DNA of 46,606 bases from Ancalomicrobiaceae bacterium (GTDB lineage Bacteria > Pseudomonadota > Alphaproteobacteria > Rhizobiales > Ancalomicrobiaceae), in assembly GCA_031291575.1 (NCBI GenBank), contig JARLIT010000068.1:1-46606 (forward strand). Direction: 5' to 3'. The notes beneath the pieces were generated by a model that saw only the letters and a program-made list of their open reading frames with translations, made no database searches and was not told where the DNA came from. Positions 23,111 through 34,512 of this stretch are shown one piece after another; positions within the stretch are counted from its first letter, which is position 1, and every line of letters begins with the position of its first letter. Both the position numbers and the translations under genes were made by a program.

Positions 23111-25711
23111 CTAATCGGCATGCAGGATCCGCGTCGCCGAACGGCCGAGCGCCTGCCAGGTGCCGGCAAGGCCGAACACAACGGTGACAGCGATGGCGAG
23201 CGCCGTCACCGCGCCGGCGATTGTGCCGGAGAACAGGAAATCGAACCCCATCAGACCATGCACGACGACATAGGCCACGAGGCTGCCAGCCGCGATGGCG
23301 ATGGCCGCCGCAACGACGGCGAGACCGACGTACTCGATGACCAGCGTTGACAGGATCTGCGCGCGCGTGGCGCCGATCGCCTTCAGGATCGCTGCGTCAT
23401 AGAGCCGCCGGCGCTGGCCCGAGGCGAAGGCACCGGCGAGCACGACGATCGCGGTGAGGATGGTGACCGAGGCTGCGGCGGCAACTCCGAGTGCCAGTTC
23501 AGAGAGGAGCCCGTCGACCGCCTTCAGCTGGTCCTTCACCCGGATGGTGGTGATGGTCGGAAAGTCGCTGGCGACGCTGGCCGCAAAGCGCTGTTCGTCC
23601 GCCTCCGGCGTGCCCGGCGGAAAGGCGACGGTGGCAAGATAGGAGACCGGGGCGCCCTTGAACGTGTTCGGCGAGAACACCAGAAAGAAGTTGATGCCAA
23701 AGGTCGACCAGGTGACCTTGCGGATGGAGCCGATATGCACTTCGACGTCGCGGCCGAGCACATTGACCTTCAGCGCGTCGCCGAGATGAAGATCGAGTGC
23801 CTCGGCCAGCCCCTGTTCCATCGAAACCAGCGGCGGCCCGGCATAGTCCTTGCCCCACCAGTCGCCGGCAACGAGTGTCGACCCCTTGGGCAATGTGTCC
23901 GAAAAGCTCAGGCCGCGATCACCGCGCAACAGAAAGGCGGCACGCGCCGAGCCTTGCCACTGATCGGCGCGGGTGCCGTGCAATTCGGCGATGCGGCCTC
24001 GCAGCATCGGCACGCGATCGAGAACGGCTCCCGGCGCCTGGCCTGCGACCAGCGTCGAGAAGCCGTCGAGATCGCGCCCGGCGACGTCGAGGAAGAAGAA
24101 GCTCGGCGCGGCACTCGATACCTGCGCGCCGAGCTGGCCCCTGAGGTTCGTCTCGATCAACCCGAGCGACACCATCAGCGTCAGGCCGAGACCGAGCGAC
24201 AGCAACACCGAGGCCGTGGCATTGCCGGGGCGGTGGAGGTTCGCCAAGGCGAGCCGCAGTTGCATCCGCCGCGGTCGCGCCACCCGGCCGGCAGCCGCGG
24301 CGACGAGCGCAGCGATCATCCTGAGAGCGGCGAAAATGGCGACGAGCGCGGCGATATAGCCGGCGGCGAGCATCAGGTCCGGCGCCGTTGCCAGAGCCAG
24401 AGTGAAAAGGAGCGCCAGTGCCAGCCCGAGGCCAACGAGATAGGTGGCCCGCGGGCGACCGCGCATCGGCTCGATCTCGTCGCGGAAGAGGACGGTCGGG
24501 CTCACGTCGTGGGCCAATCCGAGCGGCCACAGCGCAAACACGGCAGCCGTCAGCAATCCATAGGCGGCAGCCAGCACCAACTGCAGCGGATGGAGGCCAT
24601 CGACCGGCGCGATCGGCAGGAAATCGGCGAGGAACGCCAGCGAGACCTTGGCAAGCCCAACGCCGCCGAGGAGCCCGAGGACGACGCCGATGACGGCAAC
24701 GAAGCCGACCTGCAGGCCGACAACCGCCACGGCAAGGCCGCCGCTCGCGCCAAGACTTTTCAGAATCGCGATGGTCTCGCGCTTCCGTTCCAGGAACGCG
24801 GCGATGGCATTGCCGACGCCGACGCCGCCGATGGTGAGGGCCGTTATGCCGACGAGGGTGAGAAACGCGGCGAAGTTGCGGATGTTGTCGGAGAGGCCGG
24901 GCGCGGCATCTTGTGAGGTGCGGATCTCCCAGCCGGCTTCCGGGAAGCGGCGTTCGGCCTCGGCCCGGATCGCGGCGAAGCGCGTGGGCGTAACCGTGCC
25001 GGCGATCTTCACCCGATAGGTCCAGCGCGTCAGGCTTCCCGGTCCGGCAAGGCCGCTCGCCTCAAGGCTGTCGGACGACAGCATCAGCCGCGGCCCGAAG
25101 CCGATGCCGCTGCCGATCTTGTCCGGTTCCGACGCGATCACGCCGGAGATGACAACCTTGCCGGCGCCAAGCGCCACCGTCTGGCCGACGGCGACGCCGA
25201 GGCGGGAAAGGAGCGCGCTTTCGACCAGCGCCCCGGGCAGGCCCGAGGCTGCGGGGTCGAGATCGCGGCGCCAGTCGCTTGGCCCCTCTGCCGCGACCGT
25301 GCCGTAGAGCGGATAGGCGCGATCGACCGCCTTGACCTCGACGAGGACGTCGGACTGGGTCGATCCCCCCTGTGCTGTGGCCGATCCCGGCTCGCCCTGG
25401 CGCCTCGCCATGGCCCTGAGTGTCGCCACTTCGCTCAAGGATCCAAGGCTCGCCATCCAGGCGCGTTCATCGTCGGAGGCGCGGCGGTGGATCAGCGAGA
25501 ACGAGATATCGGCTCCGAGGATGACCGCGCCCTCGTCGGCGATGGAGGCGCGCATCGTCTCGGCGAGCGAGCCGACCGCAGCGATCGCCGCCACGCCGAG
25601 CGCGATCGAGGCGATGAATACGCCGAAGCCTTTGAGCCCTGCCCTGACCTCCCGCCGCGCCAACCGGGCCGCAACGCGAACCTGTGCGAATAGCTCGGCC
25701 GGGCGGATCAT
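23111..25711 (-). CDS. ABC transporter permease, FtsX/MacB-like (YbbP type)
   Basis: 866 residues, close to the family's usual length of about 800-850. Layout: TM1 (about 30-52, GFGVFIASIALGVAAIAAVG), a large periplasmic MacB_PCD domain containing GADISFSLIHRRAS and SALLSRLGVAVGQ, three helices (about 270-400) forming the first FtsX unit, a central helix pair, a second periplasmic domain, and a C-terminal FtsX unit (AAAASVTILTAIVVLAGAFA; LYDAAILKAIGATRAQIL). Its ATG overlaps the ATPase stop by four bases. Such pairs couple ATP hydrolysis to mechanical work on envelope substrates rather than classical transport; with the divergent TesA-like esterase this is the conserved tesA-ybbA-ybbP layout. 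Confidence 0.88.
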   Translation of the reverse strand: MIRPAELFAQVRVAARLARREVRAGLKGFGVFIASIALGVAAIAAVGSLAETMRASIADEGAVILGADISFSLIHRRASDDERAWMASLGSLSEVATLRAMARRQGEPGSATAQGGSTQSDVLVEVKAVDRAYPLYGTVAAEGPSDWRRDLDPAASGLPGALVESALLSRLGVAVGQTVALGAGKVVISGVIASEPDKIGSGIGFGPRLMLSSDSLEASGLAGPGSLTRWTYRVKIAGTVTPTRFAAIRAEAERRFPEAGWEIRTSQDAAPGLSDNIRNFAAFLTLVGITALTIGGVGVGNAIAAFLERKRETIAILKSLGASGGLAVAVVGLQVGFVAVIGVVLGLLGGVGLAKVSLAFLADFLPIAPVDGLHPLQLVLAAAYGLLTAAVFALWPLGLAHDVSPTVLFRDEIEPMRGRPRATYLVGLGLALALLFTLALATAPDLMLAAGYIAALVAIFAALRMIAALVAAAAGRVARPRRMQLRLALANLHRPGNATASVLLSLGLGLTLMVSLGLIETNLRGQLGAQVSSAAPSFFFLDVAGRDLDGFSTLVAGQAPGAVLDRVPMLRGRIAELHGTRADQWQGSARAAFLLRGDRGLSFSDTLPKGSTLVAGDWWGKDYAGPPLVSMEQGLAEALDLHLGDALKVNVLGRDVEVHIGSIRKVTWSTFGINFFLVFSPNTFKGAPVSYLATVAFPPGTPEADEQRFAASVASDFPTITTIRVKDQLKAVDGLLSELALGVAAAASVTILTAIVVLAGAFASGQRRRLYDAAILKAIGATRAQILSTLVIEYVGLAVVAAAIAIAAGSLVAYVVVHGLMGFDFLFSGTIAGAVTALAIAVTVVFGLAGTWQALGRSATRILHAD

Positions 25712-26463
25712 GCGCCGGCCTCCACACCAGCACCGGTTTCCGCTTCGCCGACCAACCCGTCGCGGACATGCACGATGCGATCGGAGCGTTCCGCCAGCCG
25801 TTCGTCGTGGGTGACGAGAACGAGCGTGGTGCCGAGGCGGGCGCTGGTCTCGAACAGGAGGTCGGCGATCTGCCGGCCGGTCGCCGAATCGAGATTGCCG
25901 GTCGGTTCATCGGCGATGACGATCGCCGGCCGCGCGATCAGGGCGCGGGCGATGGCGACACGCTGCTGCTCGCCGCCGGACAGTTCGGCCGGGTAATGAC
26001 CGAGCCGTCCGCCAAGGCCGACCAGCGCCAGCTCCTCTCGCGCACGGGCGAAAGCATCCGCCGCCCCGACGAGTTCCAACGGGATCGCGACGTTTTCCAG
26101 CGCCGTCATGGTCGGCACGAGGTGGAACGACTGGAAGACCAAGCCGATATTCTGGCGGCGAAACCGCGCCAGCCCATCCTCGCCGAGCGCGGTCAATTCG
26201 ACGCCGGCGACCGTGATCCGACCGGAATCCACTCGTTCCAGCCCGGCAATCGTCATCAACAGCGTCGACTTGCCCGAACCCGACGGACCGACGATCGCCA
26301 CGGACTTGCCGGCCTCGGCGGAAAAATCCACCCCGCGCAGGATGTCCACCCGGGCGGCACCGGCCCCGAGACTCAAGCGCACGTCGGCCATCGAGATGAT
26401 CGGATCTGCCACGATAATTGGAGTCCTCGGCTTGCGGGCGTCGGACCTCCGGGTCACCCGCAT
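25708..26463 (-). CDS. ABC transporter ATP-binding protein (YbbA/LolD type)
   Basis: 251 residues. Walker A VGPSGSGKSTLL, signature LSGGEQQRVAIARAL, Walker B AIVIADEPTGNLD, and LVTHDERLAERSDRI for the switch histidine. The TGNLD and LTALGEDGLARFRRQNIGLV segments mark the MacB/LolD/YbbA subfamily. The first 20 residues (MRVTRRSDARKPRTPIIVAD) are not conserved; a GTG 17 codons in is an alternative start. It is coupled to the permease by an ATGA overlap and forms a cytosolic ATPase dimer driving it. Confidence 0.9.
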   Translation of the reverse strand: MRVTRRSDARKPRTPIIVADPIISMADVRLSLGAGAARVDILRGVDFSAEAGKSVAIVGPSGSGKSTLLMTIAGLERVDSGRITVAGVELTALGEDGLARFRRQNIGLVFQSFHLVPTMTALENVAIPLELVGAADAFARAREELALVGLGGRLGHYPAELSGGEQQRVAIARALIARPAIVIADEPTGNLDSATGRQIADLLFETSARLGTTLVLVTHDERLAERSDRIVHVRDGLVGEAETGAGVEAGA

Positions 26464-26565
26464 GGCTCCCCGGCGGTGGGGGAACGGATGGCACGATCAC
26501 GACATCTGTCGCCGATATGGGGTTTGTGGCAGTAAGTTCCAGAGCGAGCGGAGGCATCGGGTGCC

Positions 26566-27231
26566 ATGCGGATCGACAGGCGGACATTCATGGCGATGAT
26601 CGGGCTCGCAACGCCCACGTTGGGCGTGGGTTTGCAAGGAACGGCCATGGCTGAAGACAATAAGCCGATCACCCTCTTCGCCTTCGGCGACAGCCTGACG
26701 GCGGGCTATGGCGTCGCCCCGGGCGATGCCTTTCCGGTGAAGCTGGAAGCCGCGCTGAAGGCGGCGGGGCGCAACGTGCACGTCGTCAATGCCGGGGTCT
26801 CCGGTGACACGACGGCGGACGGGCTCAGCCGGCTGGAATGGTCGCTGCCGCCGGACGCGCGCGCGGCAATCGTCGAGTTCGGCGCCAACGATGCGTTCCG
26901 CGGCGTGCCGGTGAAGATCATGCGCGGCAATCTCGAGCGCATCGTCGCGGCGCTGACGGCGCGCGGACTGGCTGTACTCATCGCCGGCATGCGGGTCAGC
27001 CACAACTACGGGCCGCAGTATACGGCCGAGTTCAATGCCGCCTTCGGCGACATCGCGACCGAATATGGCGCCGATCTCTACCCGTTCTTCCTCGACGGCG
27101 TGGTACTCGACGCCACCCTCAACCAGGCCGACGGCATCCACCCGAACGCCAAAGGCGTCGACGTCATCGTCTCCCGCATCACCCCGAGCGTCACCGCGCT
27201 GATCGACCGCGTCGCCACGAACGGCAAATGA
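26566..27231 (+). CDS. tesA: Arylesterase / acyl-CoA thioesterase I, SGNH hydrolase
   Basis: 221 residues. The export signal starts MRIDRRTFMAMIGLATPTLG, which has a twin-arginine look (DRRTFM), with cleavage likely after TAMA near residue 29. SGNH blocks: I FAFGDSLTAGYG (nucleophile Ser), II VNAGVSGDTT (Gly), III FGANDAF (Asn), V DGIHPNAKG (Asp/His). It hydrolyses esters or thioesters in the periplasm. It is divergent from the YbbAP-type genes, 102 bp apart, the arrangement found in many proteobacteria. The physiological substrate is uncertain. Confidence 0.9.
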   Translation: MRIDRRTFMAMIGLATPTLGVGLQGTAMAEDNKPITLFAFGDSLTAGYGVAPGDAFPVKLEAALKAAGRNVHVVNAGVSGDTTADGLSRLEWSLPPDARAAIVEFGANDAFRGVPVKIMRGNLERIVAALTARGLAVLIAGMRVSHNYGPQYTAEFNAAFGDIATEYGADLYPFFLDGVVLDATLNQADGIHPNAKGVDVIVSRITPSVTALIDRVATNGK

Positions 27232-27240
27232 AGCCTCCGC

Positions 27241-27258
27241 CGGCCGCCCCGGCGGCCG
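27241..27258. terminator. Hairpin between convergent tesA and phaB
   Basis: CGGCCGC-CCCG-GCGGCCG forms a 7-bp G+C stem with a 4-nt loop in the 30-bp gap between the converging genes. It has no T-run, so factor-independent termination is doubtful. Confidence 0.35.
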
Positions 27259-27261
27259 TCA

Positions 27262-27987
27262 TCAGGTCAGGTACTGGCCGCCATTGATCGACAGCGTCGA
27301 GCCGGTGATGAAGCCCGCCGCGTCGGAGGCCAGGAACAACACGGCGCGGGCGATCTCCTCCGGCTGACCGAGGCGGCCGACCGGAATATGCGGCAGGATC
27401 TTCGCTTTCAACACGTCCTCCGGAATCGCCTGCACCATCTCCGTGGCAATATAGCCGGGGCTGATGGCGTTGCAGGTGATACCCTTGGTGGCACTTTCCT
27501 GGGCGAGCGCCTTGATGAAGCCGATGTCGCCGGCCTTGGCGGCGGAGTAGTTCACCTGGCCGAATTGACCCTTATGACCGTTGATCGAGGAAATGACGAT
27601 GATGCGGCCGAAGTTGCGGGCGCGCATGCCCTCGATCAGTGGCCGGGTGATGTTGAAGAGGCCGTCGAGATTGGTGCGGATGACGTTCGACCACTGTTCC
27701 TTCGTCATCTTGTGGAACAGGCCGTCATGGGTGATGCCGGCATTGGCGACCAGAATGTCGACCGGACCGACGTCGGCCTCGACCTTGGCGGCCCCGGCCA
27801 TGCAGGCGTCGAAGTCGCCGACGTCCCATTGGAACACCGGAATACCCGTCTCCGCGTTGAACTTCGTCGCCGCGTCGATGTTCCGCCCGTAGGTGACGGC
27901 GACCCTGTAGCCGGCCGCGTGCAACGCCTTGGCGACCGCGGCGCCGATACCGCGCGTGCCGCCTGTGACCAGTGCAACTCTGCTCAT
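27262..27987 (-). CDS. phaB: Acetoacetyl-CoA reductase
   Basis: 241 residues, short-chain dehydrogenase that reduces acetoacetyl-CoA to (R)-3-hydroxybutyryl-CoA with NADPH for PHB synthesis. Cofactor loop TGGTRGIGAAVAKAL, NAG motif ILVANAGITHDGLF, catalytic Ser in IIVISSINGHKGQFGQVNYS and the following YSAAKAG (Tyr/Lys). NGHKGQFGQ.NYSAAKAG and the DGLFHKMTKEQW segment are characteristic of PhaB rather than FabG. Start at 27987 with GGGAGG upstream; a longer frame lacks support. It lies downstream of phaA on the same strand with a 358-bp gap, long for an operon, so it may have its own promoter. Confidence 0.92.
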   Translation of the reverse strand: MSRVALVTGGTRGIGAAVAKALHAAGYRVAVTYGRNIDAATKFNAETGIPVFQWDVGDFDACMAGAAKVEADVGPVDILVANAGITHDGLFHKMTKEQWSNVIRTNLDGLFNITRPLIEGMRARNFGRIIVISSINGHKGQFGQVNYSAAKAGDIGFIKALAQESATKGITCNAISPGYIATEMVQAIPEDVLKAKILPHIPVGRLGQPEEIARAVLFLASDAAGFITGSTLSINGGQYLT

Positions 27988-28345
27988 TGGAACCTCCCGG
28001 GACCGCATTTTGTTTGTCGTTTAAGTTGCCTTCGTCCGCCTGTCGAGGCCTACTTATGGTTTGCAACGAAGTGTCGACGACTTCTGTCGCAGATGCGAAG
28101 GTTCTTCTTGATGCACCGCAGTAACAAATGTTCTGCAGCACCGCATTCTACGCCGGGAACGTTGCCGATACCGCGGAGATATATTTGCCGAGCAAGGCAG
28201 GGGGAGCGAATCTGGCATCGGAGTTCCGCCCAAGGTCGGCGCAGGCTCCCATGCCGAATTCAAAGCTCCCCTGGATTCAGATAGTTGCCGACGTCCGGCC
28301 GCGCCTTGCCGCCGGCCGCTCGGGTGACGCCGATATCCGCCCGCC
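27988..28345 (-). other. phaA-phaB intergenic region, 358 bp
   Basis: No gene supported. It is more AT-rich than the flanking genes, which suggests a phaB promoter, but no clear -35/-10 pair was picked. Confidence 0.4.
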
Positions 28346-29524
28346 TCAGGCCCGCTCGACGGTCAGGGCCACGCCCATGCCGCCGCCGATGCACAGCGTC
28401 GCCAGACCCTTCTTTGCATCGCGGCGCGCCATTTCATGGATGAGCGTCACCAGGATACGAGCGCCGGACGCGCCGATCGGATGACCGATGGCGATGGCAC
28501 CGCCGTTGACGTTGACCTTGCCGGTATCCCAGCCGAGATCGCGGTTGACGGCGATCGCCTGCGCGGCGAAGGCTTCGTTCGCCTCGATCAGGTCGAGTTC
28601 GTCGACCGACCAGCCGGCTTTCGCCAGCGCTTTTCGCGATGCCGGGATCGGTCCGGAGCCCATGATTTCCGGGTCGACGCCGGCGGTCGCCCAGGAGGCG
28701 ATGCGGGCGAGCACCGGAAGATTGTGCCGCGCCGCATAGTCGGCCGAGGTGACGATGATGGCCGCGGCACCGTCGTTGAGGCCCGAGGCATTGCCCGCCG
28801 TCACCGTGCCGTCCTTGGAAAACGCCGGGCGCAGCCGGGCGACCGCATCGAGCGTGGTGCCGTGGCGGATGAACTCATCCATATCGACGACCTTGTCGCC
28901 CTTCCGGTCCTTGATGATGACCGGCACGATCTCCTCGGCGAACCGGCCGGCTTTCTGCGCCGCCTCCGCCTTGTTCTGCGAGGCAACCGCGAACTCGTCC
29001 TGTTCCGCCCGGCTGATCTGCCACTTGGTGGCGACATTCTCGGCGGTGACCCCCATGTGGTAGCCGTTGAAGGCATCCCACAGACCGTCGCGGATCATCG
29101 TATCGATGAAATTGAGATCGCCCATCTTGGTGCCGGCCCGCAGATGCGCGATGTGCGGGCTGAGCGACATGCTCTCCTGCCCGCCGGTGACCACCACGTC
29201 GGCATCGCCTGCGACAATCTGCTGCAGGCCGATGGCGACGGTCCTCAGTCCCGAACCGCACACCTGATTGAGGCCCCAGGCGGTCTTGTCGGTAGGGATG
29301 CCGGCCAGAATCGCCGCCTGGCGAGCGGGGTTCTGCCCCTGGCCGGCCGTCAGCACCTGACCGAACACCACCTCGTCGACCGCTCCGGCTTCGAGGCGCG
29401 CGCGTTCGAGTGCCGCCCGGATGACGATGGCGCCCAACTGGTGAGCAGGCAGGCTGGCGAGCGCTCCGTTGAAGCTTCCGACCGCCGTCCGAGCGGCGCC
29501 GACAATCACGACGTCCTGTGCCAT
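28346..29524 (-). CDS. phaA: Acetyl-CoA acetyltransferase (beta-ketothiolase)
   Basis: 392 residues, the standard length. Condenses two acetyl-CoA to acetoacetyl-CoA. Nucleophile Cys in [18 protein letters not shown] (about residue 90), His in [18 protein letters not shown], second Cys in [18 protein letters not shown], plus [23 protein letters not shown] precedes the ATG at 29524, which opens [14 protein letters not shown]. Second thiolase of the window; the catalytic loops separate it from the 3-oxoadipyl thiolase. A good promoter (29612-29640) lies 88 bases upstream. Confidence 0.93.
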   Translation of the reverse strand: MAQDVVIVGAARTAVGSFNGALASLPAHQLGAIVIRAALERARLEAGAVDEVVFGQVLTAGQGQNPARQAAILAGIPTDKTAWGLNQVCGSGLRTVAIGLQQIVAGDADVVVTGGQESMSLSPHIAHLRAGTKMGDLNFIDTMIRDGLWDAFNGYHMGVTAENVATKWQISRAEQDEFAVASQNKAEAAQKAGRFAEEIVPVIIKDRKGDKVVDMDEFIRHGTTLDAVARLRPAFSKDGTVTAGNASGLNDGAAAIIVTSADYAARHNLPVLARIASWATAGVDPEIMGSGPIPASRKALAKAGWSVDELDLIEANEAFAAQAIAVNRDLGWDTGKVNVNGGAIAIGHPIGASGARILVTLIHEMARRDAKKGLATLCIGGGMGVALTVERA

Positions 29525-29611
29525 CGATCGTTCCTCCGTCTTGAAAGTGAGCCGCACTACGGCCTGAGCCTGTCTTGGATCGGCCAAGGCGCCCCCCGGC
29601 CGGTCTTGGCC

Positions 29612-29640
29612 ACTAGAGGCAGCACCCCGGTCGGTGTCAA
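29612..29640 (-). promoter_or_regulatory. Predicted phaA promoter
   Basis: On the minus strand TTGACA, 17 bases, TCTAGT. The -35 is perfect and the -10 lies 88 bases before the phaA ATG. It would fire the phaA(B) transcript, away from phaR. Confidence 0.55.
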
Positions 29641-30165
29641 TCCAGCCAAACGGAGGACCTGCGAAGGTTTAAGATAGGGAAGTTGGGCGCATCGACCATG
29701 GCTTTCCCGCCTCGATGGGCGACGACATTTGCCATGGTTCGGCAATGCGAAGAAATTATGTGGCTGAGCAACGAGAAACTTCCTAAAGTGGCATAAAGCA
29801 GTTAGCGTTGCCGGCCCCGGCTTTCGCACGCTGCGGGACGTGCAGCGCAGCGGACGTTGCGATCGGACGGTTGGGATGGCATGTCCGTCCAGACCGCACG
29901 CGGCGGCGCAGCGGACAGCAACAGCGCGGGACCTGCCGATCAACAGGCGGGCGCCGCGAGGGGCAACGAAACGCCTGGTGGAGCGAATGCGACGTTTGGA
30001 TCCGGCTTAAGGCTGGTCCGGTCCTGGACGTCGGATTCGACCCTCCACGCAAATCAAATGGTAGCTGGCGGTCGTCTGCATTCCGGCATTTGCGCTCGGT
30101 CTGGCCGAGGGGTCGATGCGAGGGCCGGATCGGACCACCAGTCGCCTAAACGGGGGTCAGGGACG
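29641..30165. other. phaA-phaR divergent intergenic region
   Basis: About 525 bp with no supported gene. TTGCC-atggttc-GGCAA at 29730-29746 is a small inverted repeat that could be a PhaR target, as PhaR proteins autoregulate. The frame continuous with phaR upstream of 30166 lacks coding character. Confidence 0.4.
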
Positions 30166-30753
30166 ATGGCGAAGACCAAAGAGCCGACGATCATCAAGAA
30201 ATACGCCAATCGGCGCCTCTACAATACCGGCACGTCGACGTATGTGACCCTCGAAGATCTGGCCGATATGGTCAAGGCCGAGGAGGACTTTGTGGTCTAT
30301 GACGCCAAGACCGGCGAGGAGATCACGCGACCGGTCTTAACCCAGATCATCTTCGAGCAGGAAAACAAGGGCACCACTTTGATGCCCGTGGCGTTCCTTC
30401 GCCAGATGATCCGTTTCTACGGCGACAGCATGCAGAACCTTGTGCCGAGCTACCTGCAGTTCTCGATCGAATCGCTGACCCGCGAGCAGGAGAAGTTCCG
30501 CGATCAGCTGAATTCCAGCTTCGTCACCTCGCCGTTCGAGGCCATCGACGAGCAGGTCCGGCGCAACACCGAGATGTTCGAGCGGGCGATGCGGATGTTC
30601 CTCCCCTTCGGCGGCGCCGCTGCACCGGAGACGCCGGCCCCCAAACCCCGGACGGAGGAAAAGCCGGCGGAAGCCACGGAACTCGACCGTCTGAAGAAGC
30701 AGATGGAAGACATGCAGAAGCTCCTCGACACCATCGTCAAGAAGGACGCGTGA
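30166..30753 (+). CDS. phaR: Polyhydroxyalkanoate synthesis repressor PhaR
   Basis: 195 residues, cytosolic DNA-binding regulator that senses PHB and represses phasin and PHB genes. The N-terminal PHB_acc_N domain is diagnostic: TIIKKYANRRLYNTGTSTYV, then LEDLADMVKAEEDFVVYDAK and TGEEITRPVLTQIIFEQENK. PHB accumulation domains follow (FLRQMIRFYGDSMQNLVPSY), then an acidic, proline-containing linker and a C-terminal coiled coil (LDRLKKQMEDMQKLLDTIVK). Start at the ATG opening AKTKEPT, with CAGGGA just upstream. It is divergent from phaA, the usual layout in Rhizobiales. Confidence 0.93.
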   Translation: MAKTKEPTIIKKYANRRLYNTGTSTYVTLEDLADMVKAEEDFVVYDAKTGEEITRPVLTQIIFEQENKGTTLMPVAFLRQMIRFYGDSMQNLVPSYLQFSIESLTREQEKFRDQLNSSFVTSPFEAIDEQVRRNTEMFERAMRMFLPFGGAAAPETPAPKPRTEEKPAEATELDRLKKQMEDMQKLLDTIVKKDA

Positions 30754-30792
30754 GAGCCGACGTGCGCCAGCAGGTGCATAATTTGTGGAGTT

Positions 30793-30885
30793 CGTCGTTG
30801 CGAGCGCGAGCAGAAGCACTCCAGCCTTTGGTGGCTTAACCCATTCTTCCTGGGTTGCTTCGTCGCTTTGCTCCTCGCAATGACG
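30793..30885. repeat. REP-like imperfect inverted repeat
   Basis: Left arm starts CGTCGTTGCGAGCGCGAGCA; the right arm, reverse-complemented, starts CGTCATTGCGAGGAGCAAAG and ends GCAACCCAG. The arms enclose about 25 bp. The CGTCATTGCGAG...AGCGACGAAGCAA pattern is a dispersed intergenic repeat well known from Bradyrhizobiaceae-like genomes. It lies 40 bases after phaR and could act as its 3' mRNA-stabilising structure. Confidence 0.7.
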
Positions 30886-31049
30886 TCCATTGCTGGTTTC
30901 GGTTCCCAGGCACGGTCGCACGGAAATGGCGCCTGCAGCGAAGCGCGCAGAACACGATCTTCGAGCCAAACGAACGCGCGTCTCTGGCAGGGCCTGTCGA
31001 CGCCGGTAGACAAATCGCGCGCGAAACGGCCAAATCGCCGCTTGCAGCG

Positions 31050-31078
31050 TTGACATTTCCCCCCTTGCCCCCTTAAGA
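31050..31078 (+). promoter_or_regulatory. Predicted rplU-rpmA promoter
   Basis: A perfect TTGACA followed 17 bases later by TTAAGA. It would give a leader of about 235 nt before rplU. Inside the leader, CTGCCA-cagtc-TGGCAG near 31209 can form a hairpin. The -10 match is modest. The remainder of 30886-31321 contains no supported gene. Confidence 0.45.
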
Positions 31079-31321
31079 CAGCGCCTTCGCTAAAGCCGGG
31101 AGATGTGCGCCCGGCGCTTGGCGCTGTCCGAGGCTCCGGGGCCGGGTCGAACGTTCGCGTTCGAGATTGTGCCCCTACCCAAGTCCGCCGGGGATCATCG
31201 AGGGACTACTGCCACAGTCTGGCAGTCAGCCCGCTTAAGGTGATCCCACATCCGGCGGCGCCGAAGGGCGCGCGAACGAAGAACGGCAGCCCTCAAGGCC
31301 ATGCCGTCGAAAGGAAGTCGG

Positions 31322-31636
31322 ATGTTCGCAGTCATCAAGACTGGCGGCAAGCAGTATCGCGTTGCCGCTGACGACGAGTTTGAGATCGAGCGCCTCGATG
31401 CCGAGGCCGGGACCACCATCACCTTCGAGGAAGTGCTTCTCGTCGGCGACGAAACTGGGACCAAGATCGGCACCCCGACCGTTGCCGGCGCCACGGTGAC
31501 GGCGGAAGTTGTGGAACTTACGCGCGGCCCGAAGGTCATCGCCTTCAAGAAGCGCCGCCGCAAGAGCTGGAAGAAGAAGCGCGGCCACCGTCAGGATCTG
31601 ACGCTGGTGCGGATCACGTCGATCGCGGTCGCCTGA
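31322..31636 (+). CDS. rplU: 50S ribosomal protein L21
   Basis: 104 residues. [20 protein letters not shown] opens the protein as in all L21; [20 protein letters not shown] is the conserved basic RNA-binding block, followed by LTLVRITSI. It binds 23S rRNA with L20. The ATG at 31322 has AGGAAG upstream. It is cotranscribed with rpmA, 137 bp downstream, which is the universal pairing. Confidence 0.97.
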   Translation: MFAVIKTGGKQYRVAADDEFEIERLDAEAGTTITFEEVLLVGDETGTKIGTPTVAGATVTAEVVELTRGPKVIAFKKRRRKSWKKKRGHRQDLTLVRITSIAVA

Positions 31637-31773
31637 CGATCCCGCGAAGCGACTGAAATACAACAGGGCGACGATTGCCGCGAGGGCGCACCTCGGGTAG
31701 AGTTGGCTCAATTGGGTTTATTCGGCGCGTCGAGCCTGATCGGCACCGCGCCAGAGAGTTGAAGGAGCAAGTC

Positions 31774-32043
31774 ATGGCTCACAAGAAAGCAGGCGGTTCA
31801 TCCCGCAACGGGCGCGACTCCGACGGTCGCCGCCTCGGCGTCAAGAAGTCCGGCGGCCAGTCGGTCATTCCAGGCAACATTATCGTCCGCCAACGCGGCA
31901 CCAAGTGGCACCCGGGTACGGGTGTTGGCCTCGGCGTCGATCATACGATCTTCGCCATCGTCTCGGGACACGTCGAGTTCCGCAGCAAAGCCAACGGCCG
32001 AACCTATGTATCCGTTGCCCCTACGGCAACGGCAGCGGAGTAA
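31774..32043 (+). CDS. rpmA: 50S ribosomal protein L27
   Basis: 89 residues. [20 protein letters not shown] at the N-terminus, reaching the peptidyl-transferase centre, then [20 protein letters not shown] and [20 protein letters not shown]. There is no N-terminal cleavage extension of the Firmicutes kind. GAAGGAG precedes the ATG. It is followed by a hairpin terminator (32137-32165) and two GNAT genes. Confidence 0.97.
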   Translation: MAHKKAGGSSRNGRDSDGRRLGVKKSGGQSVIPGNIIVRQRGTKWHPGTGVGLGVDHTIFAIVSGHVEFRSKANGRTYVSVAPTATAAE

Positions 32044-32136
32044 CCCGGCGAAATGATCTTCTCACCCGCCGGTGTCACATCGACCCGGCGGTGAGTTCAC
32101 CGCAAAAGTTCGGGCTCCTGGCAAGGAGCGAGGAAC

Positions 32137-32165
32137 AGGGGAGATGGGACACCATCTCCCCTTTG
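32137..32165 (+). terminator. Hairpin terminator after rpmA
   Basis: Perfect 11-bp stem AGGGGAGATGG / CCATCTCCCCT with GACA loop, followed by TTGTCG. A second hairpin (CCGCCGG...CCGGCGG) lies just upstream near 32063-32094. The short T-run suggests partial termination, letting some transcription reach the GNAT-GNAT-obgE genes. Confidence 0.6.
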
Positions 32166-32198
32166 TCGTTCTCTCGACCTCGCCCAGGAGATAGTCTC

Positions 32199-34452
<2,254 letters not shown>

Positions 34453-34512
34453 GGGGAACACCAGCGTGTGGCTGACCACAGCCGTGCGGGTCGCAATCCG
34501 CGTCCGCCAGCG

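Noticed and set aside
29857..30165. Upstream extension of phaR by 103 codons
   Set aside because: No similarity to PhaR, no coding character, and the ATG at 30166 directly precedes the conserved domain.
31080..31320. Possible structured regulatory leader of rplU
   Set aside because: Only one short hairpin is visible and no known ribosomal leader motif could be matched by eye.
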